64,000 bases of DNA, from assembly GCA_014843695.1 (NCBI GenBank), contig CM026398.1, positions 48,821,579-48,885,578 on the forward strand, read 5' to 3'. Below the pieces are notes generated by a model. It saw nothing but the letters and a program-made list of their open reading frames with translations. It had not been told where the DNA came from and did no database searches. The DNA comes from Archivesica marissinica. Taxonomy: Eukaryota > Mollusca > Bivalvia > Venerida > Vesicomyidae. A program made the position numbers and the translations under genes. Numbering within the stretch: position 1 is the first letter of the stretch; every line of letters starts with the position of its first letter. Shown piece after piece: positions 11,236 to 23,894 of this stretch.

Positions 11236-11427
11236 CAGAGCCGTAATAACAAACAAGGCCGCTGGGGCGCATACAATTGTATGGTTCTATGCTGTTTGTG
11301 ATAGTGGAGCTAAGCACTTGGCTGAATAGCAAACAACATAGACCCTGATGAGACGCGGTGCCGCAGCTCATCTGGATCTATGTTGTTTGCACCATCCTTC
11401 CAATTAATTCAGCAGAATAAGGGTTAA
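11236..11427 (+). mobile_element. TTAA-A element (A5), left half degraded
   Basis: Only part of hairpin 1 remains ('ggttctatgctgtttg'). The linker 'gatagtggagctaa' and hairpin 2 are present. The hairpin-2 core here reads 'gatgagacg' against 'cagctcatctgg', the compensated form also found in family TTAA-B. It ends 'aagggttaa'. Confidence 0.75.
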
Positions 11428-11508
11428 GTATAATGAACAGTGCTTTTATAGGCCAAATAATGTGTACCGATTGTCTCCCTGTCAAGATTAATTTTCAAAC
11501 CGACTTTA

Positions 11509-11738
11509 GTTTATACAAATTTATTTTAGTTCGATTGCGAAACAAGTTATTTCAACTGATATAAATCACTCTCAAGACCTCATTCCTGATGGAATCCATC
11601 GCCACGAAGGAGAGAGAAGAGGCAACGTGGAATTTAAATGCCTTGCCTAAGGGCACAATCGTAACGGCTCCAGTGGGGCTCAAACTCCGGACCTTTCGCA
11701 CCTGAAGCGAATGCGTATCCACTGCGCTATCACGACTT
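11509..11738 (-). mobile_element. SINE-2, full length, with TSD
   Basis: Reverse copy with tail, central block and tRNA-like head ending 'gtcgtgatagcgcagtgg' on the minus strand. The 9-bp direct repeat 'ccgacttta' flanks it at 11500-11508 and 11739-11747. Confidence 0.9.
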
Positions 11739-12000
11739 CCGACTTTAAACTTTTATATAGCCTGATTAGAGATGTAACAGGACTATGGAATTATATGGAG
11801 AGTAAAGCAAAGCATCATGCCAATGATTTGGTGGTTTACCCCTTGTACTGAAGATACAGGTGTCACAAGTTCAATCCTTCAGCCCACCATAAAACTACCA
11901 AGAATATATAATTTTACAGTGGAACAAGACGTACAGCCAGGAGGCTCCAGAATTAATGCTTTGTTTAACACCATGTAAATGAATGAGAGATGTTTCTTTA

Positions 12001-12283
12001 TGTGTGTTTTACGTTTATTTATCGTTGCTACCGGTTTATATGAGCAACGCCTCCTGAAGAGATTAGTCATTTTTGATTTTTGGAGGATAGTGCAATGATA
12101 CAGATAGAGACACATTCCAGAGTCTCCTCTGGTTCTTTTACGTGCACAGTGTACAGCACCGACACAAGACCTCGGATTAAAGTCCCATCGGAAAGACTTA
12201 ATTTTATTAGGATCAGCCAGGAATCAAACCTGCGATCCCTGGATTACCAGTCCAGCGTGTTACCACTGGACTACAGATCCGTC
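12001..12283 (-). mobile_element. SINE-1 (tRNA-Thr-like head), full length, with TSD
   Basis: On the minus strand the head reads 'gatctgtagtccagtggtaa' with the arm 'ctggactggtaatccag' (5-bp stem, 7-nt loop, anticodon position GGT, hence Thr-like), then box B-like 'gcaggtttgattcc'. The body has 'gtgcacgtaaaagaaccag', and the tail has 'aaataaacgtaaaacac'. The TSD 'tgtttcttta' lies at 11991-12000 and 12284-12293. Confidence 0.9.
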
Positions 12284-12293
12284 TGTTTCTTTA

Positions 12294-12663
12294 ACTGCGA
12301 CGTCTTCTTTATGAACCAATTGCTCTATCCTCCAAATCTAAAAATATTAAAAACAGCCGATACTGTTCTTTAGGCAACACAAGCATATTGGCAATTATAT
12401 ATGATCAAAACTTAAAGAAACGATATGATGTTTTCAAGAAAATCATAAGCATACCTTTTCTCAATAGCAAACCAAAATAGAATCATTTGTTCATTCTCCA
12501 AGTTGACCTTTGACGTGACCTTCACACATGCATGCCCATCTTTTCTATTTGGAGTACTGTTGAATGATTGTGGAGTTTGACATATTTTCAAATGTCATCT
12601 ATAGATCGAGGTAGATAGATAAGTATTGTTCAAACTAAATTGCTATAAAAAATAGTGAAAAAT
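12294..12663. other. AT-rich stretch, no gene seen
   Basis: No repeat family or credible exon recognised. Confidence 0.4.
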
Positions 12664-12898
12664 GATTAGTGCAGTGGTTAACACGCTCGCTTCTCATCAA
12701 TGCAACCCGGGTTCAATCCGCAGACCGGGAAGTATGTGAGATGGTACGATGGTCGCCAGATCGGACAGGTGGGTTTTCTCTGGGTACTCTTTTTACCTCC
12801 CATGTGAATGACCACATATACGCTTTCATCCGCGCCGACGAGTGATTAATATAAGTTGTTAAAACTGACTTCGGTATCGTTGTAAAATAGTTTAAACT
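12664..12898 (+). mobile_element. SINE-3 (tRNA-derived), full length
   Basis: Head 'attagtgcagtggttaacac', box B-like 'cccgggttcaatcc', body 'gatggtcgccagatcggac' and tail 'gattaatataagttgtt' with 'cgttgtaaaatagttt'. This is the best-preserved SINE-3 head in the window. Confidence 0.85.
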
Positions 12899-13734
12899 AG
12901 TGCATGATAATTGACATTATGTTTTTTTTATCAATGAGATCTGCATGGTACCACAAAACATATTTCCGTAAAATGAACTGATTGGCATTCAGTTTAGCCA
13001 AAATCAGGGAGGGGGAGGGTATATTCCTATAACTCTCCAGTGGAATGTGGGACCCTATTTCAAAGTCGCATATGTCTGCATCCCTGTTGTTATTACCTGC
13101 AGCATAAACAACTAACTACCTGTTAGTCATAATTAGACAGTCTACAAGCACTTAGTATGTCCATGATCATAGGGCTGTTTGTCCTAATTACACTGTCTAC
13201 AAGCACTTAACATTGCCACAATCACATAGTAACCTAACAGTCATCACAGCTTCTTCTAATGTAGAAGAATGCTGTTGCCATGTCAACAGTTAATACCAAA
13301 ATCAAAGCAAAGCATTGTATGAACATTTGGTTAGGTAACTCAATATTAGCACAAAATTCATCTGAAAGGTTATAAACAGTTCATGAAAGATAATATATTT
13401 CATGATAGCAGCATTTCATGGTTTCATCACTGGAATAGTTTGTGTTTCAACAATACCTCTATTGAATTCAATATCATGTATATTTCCTGCAAAGTTAATC
13501 ATTTGTGGTTTTGTGGTACATTTTTCGACCATTACTGTAGTGTTTGTTTATTATATTGTCACCCCTATTAAAAGGGCCAGTCATTTCTGACACCTCTTAT
13601 GGACATCAGCACTTCCCGAATCATATGCTTGAAGGCCATGCGCCTGGCTGATAGGCAATCAGTAACCATTATATATTTTTAAATAGCTGGCAGCTCACCA
13701 ACCGGCCATATCAGAATGAACCCCCTGCTCCGTC
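12899..13734. other. Single-copy-looking stretch
   Basis: There is a diverged tandem pair around 13132-13210: 'cagtctacaagcacttag' and 'ctgtctacaagcacttaa'. Otherwise no gene or family is recognised. Two overlapping frames of about 60 codons at 13383-13590 lack exon signals. Confidence 0.4.
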
Positions 13735-16700
13735 TTGTCCATCTCATACAGTGTTGGCTAGTGCAAGTTTCATACAGTGTTCTGGTGTATCTCATACAGT
13801 GTTGGCTAGTGCAAGTTTCAAACAGTTCTAGCCCATCTCATACAGTGTTGGCTAGTGCAAGTTTCATACAGTGTTGGTTAGTGCAAGTTTCATACAGTGT
13901 TGGTTAGTGCAAGTTTCATACAGTGTTGGTTAGTGCAAGTTTCATACAGTGTTGGTTAGTGCAAGTTTCATACAGTGTTGGTTAGTGCAAGTTTCATACA
14001 GTGTTGGTTAGTGCAAGTTTCATACAGTGTTGGTTAGTGCAAGTTTCACACAGTGTTGGCTAGTGCAAGTTTCATACAGTGTTGGCTAGTGCAAGTTTCA
14101 TACAGTATTGGCTAGTGCAAGTTTCATACAGTGTTGGCTAGTGCAAGTTTCATACAGTGTTGGCTAGTGCAAGTTTCATACAGTGTTGGCTAGTGCAAGT
14201 TTCATACAGTGTTGGTTAGTGCAAGTTTCATACAGTGTTGGCTAGTGCAAGTTTCATACATTGTTGGCTAGTGCAAGTTTCATACAGTTTTCTGGTCCAT
14301 CTCATACAGTGTTGGCTAGTGCAAGTTTCAAACAGTTTTCTAGTCCATCTCATACAGTGTTGGTTAGTGCAAGTTTCAAACAGTTTTCTAGTCCATCTCA
14401 TACAGTGTTGGTTAGTGCAAGTTTCAAACAGTTTTCTAGTCCATCTCATACAGTGTTGGCTAGTGCAAGTTTCAAACAGTTCTAGTCCATCTCATACAGT
14501 GTTGGTTAGTGCAAGTTTCAAACAGTTTTCTAGTCCATCTCATACAGTGTTGGCTAGTGCAAGTTTCAAACAGTTCTAGTCCATCTCATACAGTGTTGGC
14601 TAGTGCAAGTTTCAAACAGTTTTCTAGTCCATCTCATACAGTGTTGGTTAGTGCAAGTTTCAAACAGTTTTCTGGCCCATCTAATACAGTGTTGGCTAGT
14701 GCAAGTTTCAAACAGTTCTAGTCCATCTCATACAGTGTTGGCTAGTGCAAGTTTCAAACAGTTTTCTGGCCCATCTCATATAGTGTTGGCTAGTGCAAGT
14801 TGCATACAGTTTTCTAGTCCATCTGATACAGTGTTGGTTAGTGCAAGTTTCAAACAGTTTTCTGGCCCATCTAATACAGTGTTGGCTAGTGCAAGTTTCA
14901 AACAGTTTTCTGGCCCATCTAATACAGTGTTGGCTAGTGCAAGTTTCAAACAGTTTTCTGGCCCATCTCATACAGTGTTGGTTAGTGCAAGTTTCAAACA
15001 GTTCTAGTCCATCTTATACAGTGTTGGCTAGTGCAAGTTTCAAACAGTTTTCTAGTCCATCTCATACAGTGTTGGTTAGTGCAAGTTTCAAACAGTTCTA
15101 GTCCATCTCATACAGTGTTGGTTAGTGCAAGTTTCAAACAGTTTTCTAGTCCATCTCATACAGTGTTGGCTAGTGCAAGTTTCAAACAGTTCTAGTCCAT
15201 CTCATACAGTGTTGGCTAGTGCAAGTTTCAAACAGTTTTCTAGTCCATCTCATACAGTGTTGGCTAGTGCAAGTTTCAAACAGTTCTAGTCCATCTCATA
15301 CAGTGTTGGCTAGTGCAAGTTTCAAACAGTTCTAGTCCATCTCATACAGTGTTGGTTAGTGCAAGTTTCAAACAGTTTTCTAGTCCATCTCATACAGTGT
15401 TGGCTAGCGCAAGTTTCAAACAGTTCTAGTCCATCTCATACAGTGTTGGCTAGTGCAAGTTTCAAACAGTTTTCTAGTCCATCTCATACAGTGTTGGCTA
15501 GTGCAAGTTTCAAACAGTTCTAGTCCATCTCATACAGTGTTGGCTAGTGCAAGTTTCAAACAGTTCTAGTCCATCTCATACAGTGTTGGCTAGTGCAAGT
15601 TTCAAACAGTTCTAGTCCATCTCATACAGTGTTGGTTAGTGCAAGTTTCAAACAGTTCTAGTCCATCTCATACAGTGTTGGCTAGTGCAAGTTTCAAACA
15701 GTTCTAGTCCATCTCATACAGTGTTGGCTAGTGCAAGTTTCAAACAGTTCTAGTCCATCTCATACAGTGTTGGCTAGTGCAAGTTTCAAACAGTTCTAGT
15801 CCATCTCATACAGTGTTGGCTAGTGCAAGTTTCAAACAGTTTTCTGGCCCATCTCATATAGTGTTGGCTAGTGCAAGTTTCATACAGTTTTCTAGTCCAT
15901 CTCATACAGTGTTGGTTAGTGCAAGTTTCAAACAGTTTTCTAGTCCATCTCATACAGTGTTGGCTAGTGCAAGTTTCAAACAGTTCTAGTCCATCTCATA
16001 CAGTGTTGGTTAGTGCAAGTTTCAAACAGTTTTCTAGTCCATCTCATACAGTGTTGGCTAGTGCAAGTTTCAAACAGTTCTAGTCCATCTCATACAGTGT
16101 TGGCTAGTGCAAGTTTCAAACAGTTTTCTAGTCCATCTCATACAGTGTTGGTTAGTGCAAGTTTCAAACAGTTCTAGTCCATCTCATACAGTGTTGGTTA
16201 GTGCAAGTTTCAAACAGTTTTCTAGTCCATCTCATACAGTGTTGGCTAGTGCAAGTTTCAAACAGTTCTAGTCCATCTCATACAGTGTTGGCTAGTGCAA
16301 GTTTCAAACAGTTTTCTAGTCCATCTCATACAGTGTTGGCTAGTGCAAGTTTCAAACAGTTCTAGTCCATCTCATACAGTGTTGGCTAGTGCAAGTTTCA
16401 AACAGTTCTAGTCCATCTCATACAGTGTTGGTTAGTGCAAGTTTCAAACAGTTTTCTAGTCCATCTCATACAGTGTTGGCTAGTGCAAGTTTCAAACAGT
16501 TCTAGTCCATCTCATACAGTGTTGGCTAGTGCAAGTTTCAAACAGTTTCTAGTCCATCTCATACAGTGTTGGCTAGTGCAAGTTTCAAACAGTTCTAGTC
16601 CATCTCATACAGTGTTGGCTAGTGCAAGTTTCAAACAGTTCTAGTCCATCTCATACAGTGTTGGCTAGTGCAAGTTTCAAACAGTTCTAGTCCATCTCAT

Positions 16701-19700
16701 ACAGTGTTGGTTAGTGCAAGTTTCAAACAGTTTTCTAGTCCATCTCATACAGTGTTGGCTAGTGCAAGTTTCAAACAGTTCTAGTCCATCTCATACAGTG
16801 TTGGCTAGTGCAAGTTTCAAACAGTTTTCTAGTCCATCTCATACAGTGTTGGCTAGTGCAAGTTTCAAACAGTTCTAGTCCATCTGATACAGTGTTGGCT
16901 AGTGCAAGTTTCAAACAGTTCTAGTCCATCTGATACAGTGTTGGCTAGTGCAAGTTTCAAACAGTTCTAGTCCATCTCATACAGTGTTGGCTAGTGCAAG
17001 TTTCAAACAGTTCTAGTCCATCTCATACAGTGTTGGCTAGTGCAAGTTTCAAACAGTTCTAGTCCATCTCATACAGTGTTGGTTAGTGCAAGTTTCAAAC
17101 AGTTCTAGTCCATCTCATACAGTGTTGGATAGTGCAAGTTTCAAACAGTTTTCTGGCCCATCTCATATAGTGTTGGCTAGTGCAAGTTTCATACAGTTTT
17201 CTAGTCCATCTCATACAGTGTTGGTTAGTGCAAGTTTCAAACAGTTTTCTAGTCCATCTCATACAGTGTTGGCTAGTGCAAGTTTCAAACAGTTCTAGTC
17301 CATCTCATACAGTGTTGGTTAGTGCAAGTTTCAAACAGTTTTCTAGTCCATCTCATACAGTGTTGGCTAGTGCAAGTTTCAAACAGTTCTAGTCCATCTC
17401 ATACAGTGTTGGCTAGTGCAAGTTTCAAACAGTTTTCTAGTCCATCTCATACAGTGTTGGCTAGTGCAAGTTTCAAACAGTTCTAGTCCATCTCATACAG
17501 TGTTGGCTAGTGCAAGTTTCAAACAGTTCTAGTCCATCTCATACAGTGTTGGCTAGTGCAAGTTTCAAACAGTTTTCTAGTCCATCTCATACAGTGTTGG
17601 TTAGTGCAAGTTTCAAACAGTTTTCTAGTCCATCTCATACAGTGTTGGCTAGTGCAAGTTTCAAACAGTTCTAGTCCATCTCATACAGTGTTGGCTAGTG
17701 CAAGTTTCAAACAGTTTTCTAGTCCATCTCATACAGTGTTGGTTAGTGCAAGTTTCAAACAGTTCTAGTCCATCTCATACAGTGTTGGCTAGTGCAAGTT
17801 TCAAACAGTTCTAGTCCATCTCATACAGTGTTGGCTAGTGCAAGTTTCAAACAGTTCTAGTCCATCTCATACAGTGTTGGCTAGTGCAAGTTTCAAACAG
17901 TTCTAGTCCATCTCATACAGTGTTGGCTAGTGCAAGTTTCAAACAGTTCTAGTCCATCTCATACAGTGTTGGCTAGTGCAAGTTTCAAACAGTTCTAGTC
18001 CATCTCATACAGTGTTGGCTAGTGCAAGTTTCAAACAGTTTTCTGGCCCATCTCATATAGTGTTGGCTAGTGCAAGTTTCATACAGTTTTCTAGTCCATC
18101 TGATACAGTGTTGGTTAGTGCAAGTTTCAAACAGTTTTCTGGCCCATCTAATACAGTGTTGGCTAGTGCAAGTTTCAAACAGTTCTAGTCCATCTCATAC
18201 AGTGTTGGCTAGTGCAAGTTTCAAACAGTTTTCTGGCCCATCTCATATAGTGTTGGCTAGTGCAAGTTTCAAACAGTTCTAGTCCATCTCATACAGTGTT
18301 GGCTAGTGCAAGTTTCAAACAGTTCTAGTCCATCTCATACAGTGTTGGCTAGTGCAAGTTTCAAACAGTTTTCTGGCCCATCTCTTATAGTGTTGGCTAG
18401 TGCAAGTTTCATACAGTTTTCTAGTCCATCTGATACAGTGTTGATTAGTGCAAGTTTCAAACCGTTTTCTGGCCCATCTGGTACAGTGTTGGTTAGTGCA
18501 AGTTTCAAACAGTTTTCTGGCCCATCTCATACAGTGTTGGCTAGTGCAAGTTTCAAACAGTTTTCTGGCCCATCTCATACAGTGTTGGTTAGTGCAAGTT
18601 TCAAACAGTTCTAGTCCATCTTATACAGTGTTGGCTAGTGCAAGTTTCAAACAGTTTTCTAGTCCATCTCATACAGTGTTGGTTAGTGCAAGTTTCAAAC
18701 AGTTCTAGTCCATCTCATACAGTGTTGGCTAGTGCAAGTTTCAAACAGTTCTAGTCCATCTCATACAGTGTTGGCTAGTGCAAGTTTCAAACAGTTTTCT
18801 GGCCCATCTCTTATAGTGTTGGCTAGTGCAAGTTTCATACAGTTTTCTAGTCCATCTGATACAGTGTTGATTAGTGCAAGTTTCAAACCGTTTTCTGGCC
18901 CATCTGGTACAGTGTTGGTTAGTGCAAGTTTCAAACAGTTTTCTGGCCCATCTCATACAGTGTTGGTTAGTGCAATTTTCAAACAGTTCTAGTCCATCTC
19001 ATACAGTGTTGGCTAATGCAAGTTTCAAACAGTTCTAGTCCATCTCATACAGTGTTGGTTAGTGCAAGTTTCAAACAGTTTGCTAGTCCATCTCATACAG
19101 TGTTGGCTAGTGCAAGTTTCAAACAGTTCTAGTCCATCTCATACAGTGTTGGCTAGTGCAAGTTTCAAACAGTTCTAGTCCATCTCATACAGTGTTGGCT
19201 AGTGCAAGTTTCAAACAGTTCTAGTCCATCTCATACAGTGTTGGCTAGTGCAAGTTTCAAACAGTTCTAGTCCATCTCATACAGTGTTGGCTAGTGCAAG
19301 TTTCAAACAGTTCTAGTCCATCTCATACAGTGTTGGCTAGTGCACGTTTCAAACAGTTCTAGTCCATCTCATACAGTGTTGGCTAGTGCAAGTTTCAAAC
19401 AGTTCTAGTCCATCTCATACAGTGTTGGCTAGTGCAAGTTTCAAACAGTTTTCTGGCCCATCTCATATAGTGTTGGCTAGTGCAAGTTTCATACAGTTTT
19501 CTAGTCCATCTCATACAGTGTTGGCTAGTGCAAGTTTCAAACAGTTTTCTGGCCCATCTCATATAGTGTTGGCTAGTGCAAGTTTCATACAGTTTTCTAG
19601 TCCATCTCATACAGTGTTGGTTAGTGCAAGTTTCAAACAGTTTTCTGGCCCATCTAATACAGTGTTGGCTAGTGCAAGTTTCAAACTGTTCTAGTCCATC

Positions 19701-21575
19701 TCATACAGTGTTGGCTAGTGCAAGTTTCAAACAGTTTTCTGGCCCATCTCATATAGGGTTGGCTAGTGCAAGTTTCATACAGTTTTCTAGTCCATCTGAT
19801 ACAGTGTTGGTTAGTGCAAGTTTCAAACAGTTTGCTGGCCCATCTAATACAGTGTTGGTTAGTGCAATTTTCAAACAGTTCTAATCCATCTCATACAGTG
19901 TTGGCTAGTGCAAGTTTCAAACAGTTCTAGTCCATCTCATACAGTGTTGGCTAGTGCAAGTTTCAAACAGTTTTCTAGTCCATCTGATACAGTGTTGGTT
20001 AGTGCAAGTTTCAAACAGTTCTAGTCCATCTCATACAGTGTTGGCTAGTGCAAGTTTCAAACAGTTCTAGTCCATCTGATACAGTGTTGGTTAGTGCAAG
20101 TTTCAAACAGTTCTAGTCCATCTCATACAGTGTTGGCTAGTGCAAGTTTCAAACAGTTCTAGTCCATCTCATACAGTGTTGGCTAGTGCAAGTTTCAAAC
20201 AGTTTTCTGGCCCATCTCATATAGTGTTGGCTAGTGCAAGTTTCATACAGTTTTCTAGTCCATCTCATACAGTGTTGGCTAGTGCAAGTTTCAAACAGTT
20301 TTCTGGCCCATCTCATATAGTGTTGGCTAGTGCAAGTTTCATACAGTTTTCTAGTCCATCTCATACAGTGTTGGCTAGTGCAAGTTTCATACAGTTTTCT
20401 GGCCCATCTCCTACAGTGTTGGCTAGTGCAAGTTAAATACAGTTTTCTGGCCCATCTCATACAGTGTTGGCTAGTGCTAGTTTCATACAGTTTTCTGGCC
20501 CATCTCATACAGTGTTGGCTAGTGCAAGTTTCATACAGTTTTCTGGCTCATCTCATACAGTGTTTTGGCTAGTGCAAGTTTCATACAGTTTTCTGGCCCA
20601 TCTCATACAGTGTTGGTTAGTGCAAATTTCATACAGTTTTCTGGCCCATCTAATACAGTGTTGGCTAGTGCAAGTTTCATACAGTTTTCTAGCCCATCTC
20701 ATACAGTGTTCGTTAGTGCAAGTTTCAAACAGTTTTCTGGCCCATCTCATACATTGTTGGCTAGTGCAAGTTTCATACAGTTTTCTAGCCCATCTCATAC
20801 AGTGTTGGCTAATGCAAGTTTCAAACAGTTTTCTGGTCCATCTCATACAGTGTTGGCTAGTGCAAGTTTCAAACAGTTTTCTGGCCCATCTCATACAGTG
20901 TTGGCTAGTGCAAGTTGCATACAGTTTTCTGGCTCATCTCATACAGTGTTGGCTAGTGCAAGTTTCATACAGTGTTCTGGCCCATCTCATACAGTGTTGG
21001 TTAGTGCAAGTTTCATACAGTTTTCTGGCCCATCTCATACAGTGTTGGCTAGTTCAAGTTTCATACAGTTTTCTGGCCCATCTCATACAGTGTTGGCTAG
21101 TTCAAGTTTCAAACAGTTTTCTGGCCCATCTCATACAGTGTTGGCTAGTGCAAGTTTCAAACAGTTTTCTGGCCCATCTCATACAGTGTTGGCTAGTGCA
21201 AGTTTCAAACAGTTTTCTAGTCCATCTGATTCAGTGTTGGCTAGTGCAAGTTTCAAACAGTTTTCTGGCCCATCTCATACAGTGTTGGCTAGTGCAAGTT
21301 TTATACAGTTTTCTGGCCCATCTCATACAGTGTTGGCTAGTGCAAGTTTCATACAGTTTTCTGGCCCATCTCATACAGTGTTGGTTAGTGCAAGTTTCAA
21401 ACAGTTTTCTGGCCCATCTCTTACAGTGTTGGTTAGTGCAAGTTTCATACAGTTTTCTGGCCCATCTCATACAGTGTTGGCCAGTGCAAGTTTCATACAG
21501 TTTTCTGGCCCATCTCATACAGTGTTGGTGGCTAGTGCAAGTTTCATACAGTTTTCTGGTCCATCTCATACTATT
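13735..21575. repeat. 7.8-kb minisatellite, 26, 46 and 48-bp units
   Basis: The 48-bp unit is a 26-bp core ('catacagtgttggctagtgc' plus 'aagttt') followed by 22 bp ('caaacagttttctagtccat' plus 'ct'). The left end (about 13860-14280) has the 26-bp core alone. The middle mixes 48-bp units with 46-bp units missing one TC step. The right end (20.1-21.57 kb) is nearly all 48-bp units, which leaves a frame of nearly 390 codons open by chance. Higher-order duplications are present: a block with rare variants at 18306-18614 recurs 426 bp downstream, and 15777-15989 recurs 1309 bp downstream. The array ends in unique DNA at about 21576. Confidence 0.97.
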
Positions 21576-21881
21576 GTTTGCCAGTTCATTTGTCCCAACA
21601 GTTATTGTCTGTAAAGGTGAATAATATTTATCGGACAACAGTTCATGTTCTGCACTATTTTCTGGTTCATCTGACACCATTTTAGCCAATGCATGTTCCG
21701 CGCATATGTCGCTCGCCATTTGACCCAATGTTTCGGCTTGTTCATTGTCATGAAATTTCAAGTGTCTCCCTATTGTCATAGCAAGGTCATTTTGGGATCA
21801 ATTTTCAAATCGATGAATCCGAATGGCCCTGTGTATGCTGATTAATTATAGCACAGTTGGTTATAGTGTTACAACAACCTT

Positions 21882-22122
21882 TTAACCCATTCAACACCAA
21901 GTAACTCACATGGACTGGTCTATGATATTCATAAACCAATAAATGAATCAGAAAATCACATTTGGACAAGTTCATTTATCAAAATGGGTAATTATGTCTA
22001 AAAATAGTCATATCACTGGCAAAAAGTGCAGATCCTGATGAGACGGCTCGTCACGAGCCGGCTCATCTGGATCTACACTTTTTGTAAGCCTATTTAGAGG
22101 TCTGCGGTGTTGAAAGGGTTAA
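21882..22122 (+). mobile_element. TTAA-B one-hairpin MITE-like element (B1)
   Basis: Bounded by TTAA at both ends, with 'cccattcaacaccaag' on the left and 'ggtgttgaaaggg' on the right. The interior holds 'tggactggtctatgata', then the hairpin 'gatcctgatgagacgg' / 'ccggctcatctggatc' flanked by 'aaaaagtgca' and 'tacactttttg'. The TTAA plus CCC ends suggest a piggyBac-like non-autonomous origin. Confidence 0.88.
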
Positions 22123-22256
22123 TAATGATTAGTTCGTAAAAGTGTCTGTGTTTAAATTCTTCACTAACATTATTATGCTCATTGTAATTATGGTCATCAT
22201 TGGTTATACATTCATACTACATTTGTTAATGTCCGAACGCGAGACATTCAAAGTAG

Positions 22257-22343
22257 CAGGGCTCATTCTAGAGGGCAACATGGGCTTTATTGTCACCCTA
22301 CCGACCCAGACATCGTCCATCTCAGGGCCCCACTTCTCCCTAA
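22257..22343 (+). mobile_element. hAT-like short element, left end fragment
   Basis: Starts 'cagggctcattctagaggg' and continues to 'ccccacttctccctaa', matching the left part of the complete element at 32528-32821. The right half is replaced by a tRNA-like SINE head. Confidence 0.65.
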
Positions 22344-22344
22344 T

Positions 22345-22436
22345 AAAAGAATTGTTTCTGACGGGAGGATCGCACCTGCGATCTCTGGATTCGCAGTCCA
22401 ATGTGGTAACCACTGGACTACTGATCCATCTGTGAA
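22345..22436 (-). mobile_element. SINE-1 tRNA-like head fragment
   Basis: On the minus strand: 'cagatggatcagtagtccag' through an arm 'ttggactgcgaatccag' and box B-like 'gcaggtgcgatcc'. Only the head survives. It is not a functional tRNA because the T arm is damaged. Confidence 0.65.
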
Positions 22437-22446
22437 ATATTTAGTG

Positions 22447-22682
22447 TGTGTGTGTTTTACGTTTATTTATCGTCGCTACCGGTTACCCATATGAGCGACA
22501 CCTCCTGAAGAGATTAGTCATTTTAGATTTTGGAGGATAGTGCAATGATACAGACAGAGACCCATTCCAGAGTCTCCTCTGGTTCTTTTACATGCACGGT
22601 GTAAATCACCGACACGAGACCTCGGTTTAACGTCCCATCTGAAAGATTGTTAATTTTATTAGGGTCAGACGGGGGATCGAAC
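22447..22682 (-). mobile_element. SINE-1, head missing, with TSD
   Basis: Tail ('gtgttttacgtttatttatc') and body are present in reverse. The copy stops at 'gggggatcgaac', just inside the tRNA-like head. The 8-bp direct repeat 'atttagtg' flanks it at 22439-22446 and 22683-22690, so the 5' truncation happened during insertion. Confidence 0.85.
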
Positions 22683-22690
22683 ATTTAGTG

Positions 22691-23292
22691 AAATGTGAGA
22701 AATGTTTATAATTACATGTAGCAGGTTATTGAGCAGTAACACATTTATATTTGCCTAATGTCTTTGTTTTAATATCTCAGAAACTGTCAAGAAACATTTA
22801 AATGTTGATCACAAGCCTTCAGAAACCTATTTATCTAAAAATCATATCAAAAACCAACTTCTTTGAGAGTGGTTGTTTATAATGCCACTTTAACTGTTTA
22901 TAGTTTTTGTATAGAACAGTATACCGGTTGTTCATAAAGACTGCATGAACCACAGAGCGTATTACTATTGCCAGAACTATTTAGTTTCTTCTATCATGAT
23001 TAAGGCATATTGCTGTTACATGCGCCATCAAGGGAGTGAGGACAGATCACTTACCAATGCATGGGAGCAATTTCCCACACTTATTCATGAGAGATTTCTA
23101 CATTTTTTAGTAGTGAATTTATACTTGTAGACCCACCAGGGCAGAGCTTATATTACTGTTCATGAACAAGTCTGAGCAATCCAACTTCAATTTTATGAAA
23201 GGGCAAGGATTATAAGTAAATAAGAAACACTCAGTCATAAAAGAACCAGAGGAGATTCTCCAAACTATAAAAGAAGCAAATATACAACTGAT
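22691..23292. other. AT-rich stretch, no gene seen
   Basis: A short piece 'aaaagaaccagaggagattc' near 23238 matches the SINE-1 body, so part of this stretch is old SINE. Nothing else recognised. Confidence 0.4.
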
Positions 23293-23510
23293 TAACAGTC
23301 TTTTAGATGGGATTTTAAACTGAGGTCTCGTGTTGGTGCTAAATTACATAATTCCACGTAAAGGAACCAGAGGAGATTCTGGAATGGGTCCCTGTCTGTA
23401 TCATTGCACTATCCTCCAAAAATCTAAAATGAATAATCTCTTCAGGAGGCGTCGCTCATATGGTCAACCGGTAGCGACGATAAATAAACGTAAAACACAC
23501 ACACACGCAG
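23293..23510 (+). mobile_element. SINE-1, head missing, diverged
   Basis: Body and tail without the tRNA-like head: 'aactgaggtctcgtgttgg', 'ggaaccagaggagattctgg' and 'gcgacgataaataaacg', ending in (AC)n. The 'gtgcacgtaaaag' box is altered. Confidence 0.8.
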
Positions 23511-23671
23511 TGTTTGTTGGTAGGTTGAGCAGTATCTTTATTAGCTCCCCTAAGCAATTATATAGTTCTAGGTGAGCGATTAGTCGTAAATCTGGTGTCC
23601 GTCCGTAACATACTTATTATTATATTTGTTAAGAGTATTTGTACATGGTTACAATATATAGATCTCTGTAC

Positions 23672-23894
23672 CTTTAAAGTCGTTGCATGTTAGTCGTGAA
23701 AATAACAGTCAAATATCTTTTACAATTTCATTATAATTGTGTCATTATGTCACTACAACACAATTCTCGTGAAATTCCATGACACATTTCCAGAGCTTTA
23801 GGCTACAAATTAGAAACACACATTTATGAATTGTCAGCTGCTACAAGTATGCAAACTATTTATAGCCTTTATTTTACCCAGCATGCAAAATGTT
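23672..23894 (+). mobile_element. TTAA-C element, diverged copy
   Basis: Related to 24761-24941. Shared blocks are 'gtgaaaataacagt', 'gtgtcattatgtcac', and a right end 'tttattttacccagcatgc' plus 'aaa'. The ends are imperfect inverted repeats containing GCATG. Terminal TTAA is degraded. Confidence 0.6.

Noticed and set aside
20464..21624. 386-codon plus-strand frame in the 7.8-kb array
   Set aside because: Exists only where 48-bp units are uninterrupted. Other frames and the minus strand are open over the same bases, and 46-bp units break it elsewhere.
21231..21779. 182-codon minus-strand frame with a non-repeat N-terminal part
   Set aside because: About 60 residues of unique sequence precede the repeat translation, but there is no start context, CpG enrichment or splice signal, and the frame depends on the array.
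22142..22435. 97-codon frame with a hydrophobic start (MSVFKFFTNIIMLIVIMV)
   Set aside because: It runs into a hAT-like fragment and a SINE head. Hydrophobicity follows from T-rich DNA. No splice or start support.
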